From positions 14,295-78,294 of the forward strand of contig CAYLJJ010000017.1 in assembly GCA_964384025.1 (NCBI GenBank): a DNA stretch of 64,000 nt. The letters are read 5' to 3'. This DNA is from CAYLJJ01 sp964384025. Its GTDB lineage: Bacteria; Myxococcota_A; Bradymonadia; UBA7976; UBA1532. Numbering within the stretch: the first letter of the stretch is position 1; every line of letters begins with the position of its first letter. A model generated the notes under the pieces. The model was given only the letters and a program-made list of their open reading frames with translations. It did no database searches and was not told the origin of the DNA. Made by a program: the position numbers and the translations under genes. Below are positions 42,233 to 49,900 of this stretch, piece after piece.

Positions 42233-43340
42233 GCCCCTGGAGAGGAGGCTCAGCGCGGCCCGGCTGAGGCTGCGGGTGCGTGATCCCTTCTTCGCTACCC
42301 TCAGCCTCTTTGCCCGTCTCATCCCCCGCCCAGAGATCCCCAGTGCTCAAACCGATGGCCTGGATATTTTCTACCGTCCCAGCTTCTTTGAAGCCCTCGA
42401 TGATAGAGAGCTAGAGGCGGTCCTCCTTCACGAGATCCTTCACGCTGCGCTTCTCCATGTTCAGCGACGAGGCGGACGGGAGGCGATACGCTGGAATGTG
42501 GCCGCTGATGTGGTGGTCAATGGAATCATTGCTCAGTTGCCCGGCTTACTCCTACCCTCAGGAGCGCTTCGAGAGCCCAAGCTGGAGCAGCACTCCGTAG
42601 AGGAGATCTATGCGCTTCTGCCCGACTCTTTGCCCAAGGTACCGCTCTGTATGACCGATGAAGGGGGGACATCAGCAGCCCTACAGCGCCTCGCAGAGGC
42701 TGAAGCGCACTGGCGCCATGCCCTCCATCAAGCTCGCGCCATTGCTCAAGACTCAGGGCGCGGTGATCTCCCCGCTGAGCTGCTGCGCATTCTGGAGGAG
42801 ATCAGTCACCCGCAGATCGACTGGCGCAGCGCCCTCTGGCGCTTCCTGGTGCGTACGCCTACAGATTTTCAACACTTTGATCGCCGCTTTGTCCATCAGG
42901 GGCTCTATTTGGAGGGTCTAGATGGTGAGTCTGTACGAGTCTTTATCGCGGTAGATACCAGCGGCTCCATCTCTCAGGAGACACTCAAGGGCTTCTTAGC
43001 TGAGGTGTTAGGGCTCCTCTCCAGCTATCCGCATATCGAGGCCCTGCTCTTTTATGCTGATGCTGCTTTGGATGGACCTCACCCGATCGAGCTCCAAGAG
43101 GGCGCTATCGAGCTGCCTCCGCCCCGAGGTGGAGGAGGGACCTCCTTTATCCCCTTCTTTGACTGGGTTGAGGCGAAGGAGGGCTCGGAGGAGCAGGTCT
43201 GTGTCTATCTTACAGATGGCTATGGCAGCTTTCCCAACAGCCCCCCAAACTCTCCTGTCCTCTGGGTAGTACCGCCAGGAGGGCTACGCAGCTTCCCCTT
43301 CGGAGAGGTGATCCGTCTGGCTCACGGCGCAGTCCCTTGA
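42225..43340 (+). CDS. Metallopeptidase-like/VWA protein (DUF2201 type)
   Basis: 371 residues. The N-terminal half is a putative metallopeptidase domain with HEILHAALLHVQRRG (HExxH) and WNVAADVVVNGII; the C-terminal half (about 235-371) is a VWA-like domain with the MIDAS motif VDTSGSIS and YLTDGYG. This two-domain layout is the DUF2201 family, which pairs with MoxR-type ATPases throughout bacteria. The MIDAS residues D-x-S-x-S and a later Asp are present, so metal-dependent ligand binding is expected. Last gene of the operon; it overlaps the ATPase gene by 8 bases. Confidence 0.9.
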   Translation: MAEPLERRLSAARLRLRVRDPFFATLSLFARLIPRPEIPSAQTDGLDIFYRPSFFEALDDRELEAVLLHEILHAALLHVQRRGGREAIRWNVAADVVVNGIIAQLPGLLLPSGALREPKLEQHSVEEIYALLPDSLPKVPLCMTDEGGTSAALQRLAEAEAHWRHALHQARAIAQDSGRGDLPAELLRILEEISHPQIDWRSALWRFLVRTPTDFQHFDRRFVHQGLYLEGLDGESVRVFIAVDTSGSISQETLKGFLAEVLGLLSSYPHIEALLFYADAALDGPHPIELQEGAIELPPPRGGGGTSFIPFFDWVEAKEGSEEQVCVYLTDGYGSFPNSPPNSPVLWVVPPGGLRSFPFGEVIRLAHGAVP

Positions 43341-43412
43341 GATCACTCAGCAGCGCCCCTCTTATTTATCGATCAGCTCTGCTAACCTGCCTCGGAGTTT
43401 CTGGAGGTTCAA

Positions 43413-44795
43413 TTGCTGCTCAAGGACTCTGGGTCTCGAAATAGAGGCACCGTAAAGCTGTGTGGCGCTCTCAAGCTTAGTCTGCTCTTTCTCAGCGCTG
43501 TGTATCTTCTAGGCTGCCAACTGCTCATCGGCCATATCGAGCTGCCTGAAGAGGAGCTGCTGGATCAGGAGACACATGAGCAGGGCTTGGACGCAGAGTT
43601 GGAGCAGAGCGACTCCTCTAAAGATAGAGGGGCTGACTCCTCTAAAGATAGAGGGCCTGTTGAGGATGATGCTCTAGACCTGAGCTTTGATCTTGGAGAT
43701 TTAGAGGCTCGGGATCTTTTCTTTTTAGAGATGGATGTTTTGGAGCCAAGTGATCTTGGAGCAGATGTTGACCCCGATGCAGCCCCTCCCTCGATAGCGA
43801 TCCCCTTGGCGGGGCTGTGGCATCTCTATGGAATCGTTGGCCCGACCCATGACAGCGGGAGCCGGAGCCTCTTTGAGGGGGCGATGCGGATCAGCGAGGA
43901 GGGTCAGATGGACTATCTCCCCGCCTTTGATGAAGAGCACCCCCTGCTCAATCAGGCCCTCAGCCGCGATCTAGAGGAGCCTCGGCTCTTCCGGGTCGAT
44001 CTCTTCGGGGTCCCCCTGAGGGGCGCCTTGGATCCAGAGAGCGGCCTGGGCCTCTTGACACGGGCGGATGATGAGCTGCCCAACTACTTCCTGATCTTGA
44101 TGCGCCAGGACCCCGAAGCACAGCCCCCCGAGTTCTTCCCTCCGCATAACATCTTTAATATCTGGATCACGAGCCGCTCAGGGGTCTCTGAGTCGGGTCG
44201 CTTCATAGAAGAGGAGTTTATCCCAAACCAGCCGCTCCTTGAACGGGAGCGCTTTAGCTCCAGAGATGGAGCCCTCCCTGATCGTATGGTCGCTCCAAGC
44301 ATCTCCTGGCCCAACCGCTTTCAACTCAGCTCTGAGGAGCAAGAGGAGGATCGAATCCTCAGCCCGCTTTCTCCTGTTGAGGCCGCCTTAGGCGCGCTGA
44401 GGATCCAAGCGGGAGAGCAGATGACAACGGTGGGGCTCTCTCTGCTCTGGAGGATTCCAGAGTTTCAACGCAGGCTCAGGAGCGGAGAGTTCTACTGCCT
44501 TGGTTTCACCAACCTGATGAGCAGCATCGGCTTTATCGAGCAGCGGCTCTCTCTTCGAGATGGGATCTTTGAAGATCTTGATGGAGGAGAGCAACGCGGC
44601 TTCCTTGAATTCAATGAGCAGGGCTTCTCTTTGGAAGGTATCCAACTCTTCTCTCATCCATCAGGCTGCAAGCTCTATCCGCTGCCCTCTCAGACAGCCT
44701 TCCTCGCGCTGCCTCTGAAGGAGGATCCTGAAGAGGCCTATATGGGTTGGGGTCTGGGCGCCTGTATCCACCTCTCTGAGATTGAGGAGGAGTAA
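43413..44795 (+). CDS. Lipoprotein with acidic linker, TTG start
   Basis: 460 residues from the TTG at 43413, supported by GGAGG five bases upstream. The signal ends in lipobox YLLGC. Residues about 45-130 are an acidic Asp/Glu/Leu linker containing a perfect tandem duplication of DSSKDRG. The remaining 330 residues form a globular domain that I do not recognise, with GLWHLYGIVGPTHDSGS and GGLYxx-type beta segments. Its stop is directly followed by the GTG of nfeD. Whether it is functionally tied to nfeD/SPFH is unknown. Confidence 0.75.
   Translation: MLLKDSGSRNRGTVKLCGALKLSLLFLSAVYLLGCQLLIGHIELPEEELLDQETHEQGLDAELEQSDSSKDRGADSSKDRGPVEDDALDLSFDLGDLEARDLFFLEMDVLEPSDLGADVDPDAAPPSIAIPLAGLWHLYGIVGPTHDSGSRSLFEGAMRISEEGQMDYLPAFDEEHPLLNQALSRDLEEPRLFRVDLFGVPLRGALDPESGLGLLTRADDELPNYFLILMRQDPEAQPPEFFPPHNIFNIWITSRSGVSESGRFIEEEFIPNQPLLERERFSSRDGALPDRMVAPSISWPNRFQLSSEEQEEDRILSPLSPVEAALGALRIQAGEQMTTVGLSLLWRIPEFQRRLRSGEFYCLGFTNLMSSIGFIEQRLSLRDGIFEDLDGGEQRGFLEFNEQGFSLEGIQLFSHPSGCKLYPLPSQTAFLALPLKEDPEEAYMGWGLGACIHLSEIEEE
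43611..43658 (+). repeat. Two tandem 24-base units in the lipoprotein linker
   Basis: Units at 43611 and 43635 beginning gactcctctaaagatagagg, differing by one base. They encode DSSKDRGA and DSSKDRGP. A recent slippage-type duplication in a low-complexity linker. Confidence 0.9.
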
Positions 44796-45236
44796 GTGGC
44801 GCAATACACCCTGGTCTTGCTCCTCTTTGCGATCAGCTTGATCATCCTGGATCTCTTCTTACCTTCAGGGGGGCTCCTGGCGGGGACAGGTATCGCGTTG
44901 ATTCTAGAGCGAGGCTTGGCCTATCTGGGGGTAGCCACCTCTGTACGCTGGCCTCTCGCTGCTGTGGGGATGTTGGTCACCGTGGGGATGGCGATCCGCT
45001 TTGGTGAGCGGCTCAGTGAGCGTCTCTTCCCCGCGCGTATCCTCACCAATGTAGATCGTTTGGTGGGCTCTGAGGCCCGAGTTCATCGAGTCGAAGGGGA
45101 GTTTTTGCTCATCAGACTGGAGGGGGATCTCTGGAAGGCGAGGGTGGCGCTCGACAGCCCCCCGGTCGAGCCTGGAGATCATGTCCGCGTCGTAGCCCTG
45201 AGAGATCAGGTGCCGATCATCAAGAAGGAGATCTGA
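44796..45236 (+). CDS. NfeD-like membrane protein
   Basis: 146 residues from the GTG at 44796, with GAGGAGGAG upstream. Three membrane segments occupy residues 5-75 (LVLLLFAISLIILDLFLPSGG, LLAGTGIALILERGLAYLG, WPLAAVGMLVTVGMAI), followed by a C-terminal OB fold (LVGSEARVHRVEGEF, GDLWKARVAL, PGDHVRVVAL). This is the short NfeD form without the ClpP-like protease part. NfeD and SPFH proteins form complexes in membrane microdomains, and the SPFH gene overlaps it here (TGATG). Confidence 0.88.
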   Translation: MAQYTLVLLLFAISLIILDLFLPSGGLLAGTGIALILERGLAYLGVATSVRWPLAAVGMLVTVGMAIRFGERLSERLFPARILTNVDRLVGSEARVHRVEGEFLLIRLEGDLWKARVALDSPPVEPGDHVRVVALRDQVPIIKKEI

Positions 45237-46081
45237 TGCCCATTGTCTACAAGGTGCCTCAGGCCACCGTGATTCTCTTTGAGCGCCTGGGCCGTTTTCA
45301 TCGTAAGGCCTCCAGCGGTTTGCGTTTCCGTCTCCCCCTCCTAGATGCTCCTAAGCTGCTCCCAGATTGGCCCCAAGGGGTCAGGCTGCATGGAAATTCT
45401 CCGGTCCTCATCGAGCTGAGCGAGCAGCAGACCGATACCAAAGCTCGCACCATCATCACCCAGGACAACGTAGAGATGATGGCTGACGCCAGCGTCTTTT
45501 GGCAGATCGTTGATCCTGTTCGAGCGGTGTATGAGGTCGAAAACCTTCCTCGCTCGATCACCGATCTGGCGGTCACCACCCTACGACATCTCTTGGGAGA
45601 GACCACCCTCAACGAAGCTCTAGCCTCCAGAGGACGTATCAACGAGGGCCTGCTCTCGGAGTTGGAGGGCACTGGTCGCAAGTGGGGGGTGCGGGTCAAC
45701 CGGGTGGAGCTTCAGGAGTTGAGGGCCGCCAACGAGGGCGCCAGCGGTGCCATGCTCCAGCAGATGTCCTCAGAGCGGGATCGAATGGCGCGGGTCTCTC
45801 GCGCTGAGGGAGAACGTAAGGCGCGGCGTCTACGGGCTGAGGGCACCGCAGCGGCCCTACACACCCTGATGAAGGCTGATTTGGAGATTTATCATCAGGC
45901 GCGAGCACAGATGGGCGACGAGAACGCCTTTCGCTATCTGATGGCTCTTAAATATATGGAGACCTTAGAGCGCATCGCTGAGAGCCCATCTGCCAAGATC
46001 TTCCTCCCCGGCAGCCCTGAGCCCTCTGCGCTCTGGGCTGAAGCTACCAACCAAAATGGAGAGCCCAGCGCTGCGGAGTAG
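45236..46081 (+). CDS. SPFH/stomatin-like protein
   Basis: 281 residues of the stomatin/prohibitin type: PIVYKVPQATVILFERLGRFHRKASSGLRF at the N-terminus, TDTKARTIITQDNVEMMADA, TTLRHLLGETTLNEAL and a coiled-coil C-terminus with AEGERKARRLRAEGTAAAL. No strong membrane helix precedes the SPFH domain, unlike QmcA, so it may rely on NfeD for membrane attachment. It overlaps nfeD by one base, the classical pairing. Confidence 0.92.
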   Translation: MPIVYKVPQATVILFERLGRFHRKASSGLRFRLPLLDAPKLLPDWPQGVRLHGNSPVLIELSEQQTDTKARTIITQDNVEMMADASVFWQIVDPVRAVYEVENLPRSITDLAVTTLRHLLGETTLNEALASRGRINEGLLSELEGTGRKWGVRVNRVELQELRAANEGASGAMLQQMSSERDRMARVSRAEGERKARRLRAEGTAAALHTLMKADLEIYHQARAQMGDENAFRYLMALKYMETLERIAESPSAKIFLPGSPEPSALWAEATNQNGEPSAAE

Positions 46082-46315
46082 TCAAAACTGTATATCCTTA
46101 TCCAAACTCTCTCGACCGATCTCTTCTTCAAGCTCATCGAAGATACGCCAAAGCCTCAAAGTCTCCATCTTCTCGCTGATCGACAACGAAGACGCAAAAC
46201 CTGGGGCGCTGTGCTCTGCCTGAAGATCAATGAGCGTGAACAAAAAAACATTTGGGCTGCCCTTGAGCTTGCATAAGTTGAAATCGATGTTCCTTCGCTG
46301 ATGATCAGCATCAGA
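46082..46315 (-). pseudogene. Possible degraded reading frame, no start
   Basis: A minus-strand frame stays open for 77 codons between a stop at 46316 and TGA at 46082-46084 without an ATG or a ribosome site at its beginning. It ends with LRLWRIFDELEEEIGRESL, which looks protein-like. It may be the tail of a decayed gene. The 250-base stretch between the SPFH gene and the redoxin gene otherwise shows nothing. Confidence 0.25.
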
Positions 46316-46333
46316 CTATCTGGTTTGGATCGA

Positions 46334-46909
46334 TTAGAAGTAATCCGGCTCGTTGCCCGGCTTCCACTTGATGTTGCAGCCCAGAGAGACATGCTGCTCT
46401 TCAGAAGGCAGCTCACCCCTAAAGAGAGCCTCTGTAGCCGCGCGAAGATCAGCGCCGGTCACAGGGATATTGTTGCCAGGGCGAGAAGCGTCAAACTGGC
46501 CCCGATAGATGAGGCGGTGCTGAGTGTCATAGAGGAAAAAATCGGGGGTACAGGCTGCTCGATATTTTTTGGCGACCTCCTGTGTCTCATCATAGAGGTA
46601 GGGAAAGAGATAGCCCGCTGCTTCTCGCTCCTCCTTCATCTTCTCTGGGCTATCATCTGGATATTTAACCGCGTCATTGCTGTTGATGGCGAGGATCACG
46701 AGGCCCTTGGGACCATACTCCCGAGCAAAATCCGCCAGAGCTTCTCGAAGGTGGATGACATAGGGGCAGTGGTTGCAGATGAACATCACAAGGAGCCCTG
46801 GAGCGCCCTTGTAATCGCCGGGCCTCACGATGTTCCCATAGGTGTCCAGGAGCGCAAAATCAGGGGCAGGGCTCATCAAGGGAGCCATGGTAGAGGGGGT
46901 ACGAGCCAT
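46334..46909 (-). CDS. Thioredoxin-fold redoxin (AhpC/TSA-like)
   Basis: 191 residues, ATG at 46909 with AAGGAGAG upstream. N-terminal APDFALLDTYGN and VMFICNHCPYVIHL show the thioredoxin fold with a CxxC (C-N-H-C) in the active-site loop; ACTPDFFLYDTQHRLIYRGQ is the later cis-Pro strand. This CNHCPYV subgroup is a widespread uncharacterised redoxin family, probably a cytoplasmic thiol reductase or peroxidase. No signal peptide. Monocistronic; it lies 32 bases from the giant lipoprotein gene upstream on the same strand. Confidence 0.9.
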   Translation of the reverse strand: MARTPSTMAPLMSPAPDFALLDTYGNIVRPGDYKGAPGLLVMFICNHCPYVIHLREALADFAREYGPKGLVILAINSNDAVKYPDDSPEKMKEEREAAGYLFPYLYDETQEVAKKYRAACTPDFFLYDTQHRLIYRGQFDASRPGNNIPVTGADLRAATEALFRGELPSEEQHVSLGCNIKWKPGNEPDYF

Positions 46910-46940
46910 CTTCTCTCCTTACTTGATACTGTTTGTTGGA

Positions 46941-49900
46941 TTAAGGCTGAGCAGAGCGCTTAAAAAACTCCGCCATCGCCGAGGGAAACTTCTCACGAGG
47001 GCCAAAGGCCAGCCTTTTAAGGAAGAGGCTGGCGGGATTAGAGGGCAACCCCAGCTTGACACCCTCCTCCCAAAGCTTTTGGGCTGCCTCTGGACTCCTG
47101 TTTCCAACCGCCAACCCCAGGGCACGAGCCCAGAGGGCCTCTAGAGGCATCTTCATCGCCTCAGCTTGGGCAGCCAGCTCCGCTGCTTTGGCGGGGCGCT
47201 GTACAAGCCACTTGGGATCCAAGAAGACTCGACGCGCCTCTCTCCAGAGGGCCGGTAGAATGCGCCGGGCGGAGGGGATCTGCCACGCCATACGCAGCGC
47301 AGGCAGCAGGCGCTCCCAGGCAAGATCACCTCGGAGCTGCTGTATGCCCTCAAGCAGGGCTTGCAGATGGACCGGATTAGGGCCACAGGTGGCGGTGAGC
47401 TTGAGTAGCTCAGGGGCCCCCTTGCGGCTCGCCCCCAAGCTACAGGCATAGCTGCTCGGGATCGGGACCTGACGATCCCCCAGCTCGATCCTGAGCGCCT
47501 GCTCGCTCGCCTTGGGCAGCCCTCTTTGGATCTTCTTTGTGCGGCGACTGGAGGCCAACGCGCGGGTCCAGCTGGGGATCAACTTGGGGTTGAGCTTACG
47601 GGCTGTTTTCCAAATCTTCTCCCAACGCGCTTTGGGGATCTCCTCTCTTAGGCTTTGGAGATGTAAGTGGATCAGGGCGCCCAGCGCTTCACGCTGCTGA
47701 CCGCTGAGACCTTTGCTCAGGATCCGAGGGGCTTGACAGCGGCTGCTCTTAAGGAGAGGAGAGCTGCCCTCATCCTGCTCCTGCCCTTCACAGAGCTTAA
47801 AGCTTCCGCTCTTCTCCTTTGGCCAGCTCTGCTCATTGAGCTGGGCGAGGGCCTGTAGGATCCAACGACCCAGAGCGTGGCCGCGTAGATCTGCCAAGGC
47901 GCCGATCCAGCTTAGGGCCAGGGGCTCAACCAAGGGGGCGCTGGGGGGGAGCGATAGGGGCTTGGCTTTGGGATCATCGATCCACTCGGGTGAGACCCCC
48001 ATCAAGAGAGACTGAATCCGCGATAGACTCTGATCCAGAGCCGCTTCATCTCCAAGTTTGAGCGCGTAGTACGCTTCCAAGATGAGGGTGATCAAGCTGA
48101 AGTCCCGAGGGTGCCCCCCCGCGATGAGCTTCCAATTAAAGAAGCTCTGCTGCTCTAAGACCTGTTTGGTCTGCTGTCCCAGGCCAAACTGAAATGAGCC
48201 GCTCTGCCCTCCGATGAAGAGGGCGGCGATATCCTGATGGAGGTGAAGCTGAACCAAACTGTTCCCATCAGCGATGTCGAGGTTCATCTGCGCGCTATAG
48301 GCTCCTCGTCCCTCCCTCAAGAGGGTCACACGGGATCTCTGAAGCGCCGCTCGAGCCTCCTCTAAATTTCCCCGCTCAGCAGCTAAACTGGCCTCTCCCA
48401 ATCTGATCTCAGCTTCGATGGGAGGGCAGCTCTTTAGGGCTCCCTTGAGCGCGAACTCACGTTCAGATGAGCCTGCCTCAGAGAACCTCCACTGGAGGAT
48501 CGACCAGACAAAGGGGGCCTCTGCAAAAGAGGTATCGAGGCTCCACGAGCTGCCTTTCTTTAACCAAGCGCTGCTTCGCTCTGTGGCTCCAGCGATGCCG
48601 TTGAGCAGCGCTAACTCCATCGCGAGGAGGGGCCGCACGTTGAGGCCCTCCCTCCTCAGCACTGTCTCTATGAGCACCTGAGCTCGGGCCTCGAAGAGAG
48701 CGAGGAGGGCCTTGGGATCTTTAAATTGAGGAATCCCCGCTTTAAGGAGGGTGAGCAGGTGATCCAGGATCAGAAGATCCAGGTGATCTTGAAGTAGGCT
48801 CTCTCTCAACTTGGCTTCAGGCAGCTGAGCTTGAATCTGCTCCTTGAGGCGCTCTAGAGCGGCGCGGAGCTGCTCCATATGGGCCAGGATCTGCTCCTCA
48901 TCTCCGCTCTCAAAGTGAGGCAGCAGCTGAGGCAGCTCAGGGAGACTCTGTTGAAGCGCCTCAGAGAGGAGGAGGAAGCTCTGACCAAAGCGAGACTCAG
49001 GGGACCAGCTCTCGGTGAGGGCGGTCCAGGCTGCAGAGGTCCCCTCTAGAAGCTTGGGATCCGCCTGTGTCCCTCGCTGAATGACATCGACCACCCAGAG
49101 CCCATCGCGGGCCAACAGAGCCAGAAGGACCAGCCAGCGTCCTACAGAGGCGGCCTCCCCCTTGGGGATCTTCAGGCGTAGAGATTGGGCTGCCTGATGC
49201 AGTCCGGGCCAGAGCGCCTTGAGAGCCTCTTTATCTTCAGTCACCAGAGCCATCAACAGATCATTGGCCTGAGCTTGGAGCTTAAAGAGGGCCTCTACAT
49301 GCGCGCCCAGTACCTCCCAGTCTCCCTCTCGCCTCAGCTCATGCTCCACCCAAACATGGATCAGCTCGAGCGCCCCCTGGAAGCTGCCCTGCGCCGCTGC
49401 TCGCTGGCCTTGCGCCGCCTCCAGTCCCCCACGGATAAGCCGCACCAGGATCTGAGCCAAGGGTCCCCAGACGGCGGGGCGAGCGCTCTCATCCTCCTTC
49501 CCCTCTACCTCAGCCAAGGCTTTGTCTCGCTCTTGAAGGAGGTCAGGAACATCTAGGAGCGTGTCCAGCTTGAGGAGCCGCGCCTGAGCCGCAGGGAGTT
49601 GATCCCTGAGGCCATCCGAGAGAGCATGAAGGAGGAGAGTGAGGGCCTGTGCCATACGATCATCGGGGCTCTTGATCTCCTTGGCCTCTAGGCGGCTCAT
49701 CGCCTCATCTAGAACTTTGAGGAGTCGCTGCAACCGCTCCGCGAAGCCTGGGCTGAAGAAGCTAAAGAGCCCCCCGTGATCCATCACCGCCTGAAAGATA
49801 AGCTCAGCGTCGTCATTGACCTCGCCCAAAGCTAAGCGCAGGGTCTCTCGGTTAAGCCGGGGCAGTTCAGCTCCGATCCCGGTGAAGAGGTAGCCTGCCC

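Noticed and set aside
46156..46416. 86-codon minus-strand frame after the redoxin
   Set aside because: It runs into the redoxin gene in another frame and has low-complexity Ser/Arg composition.
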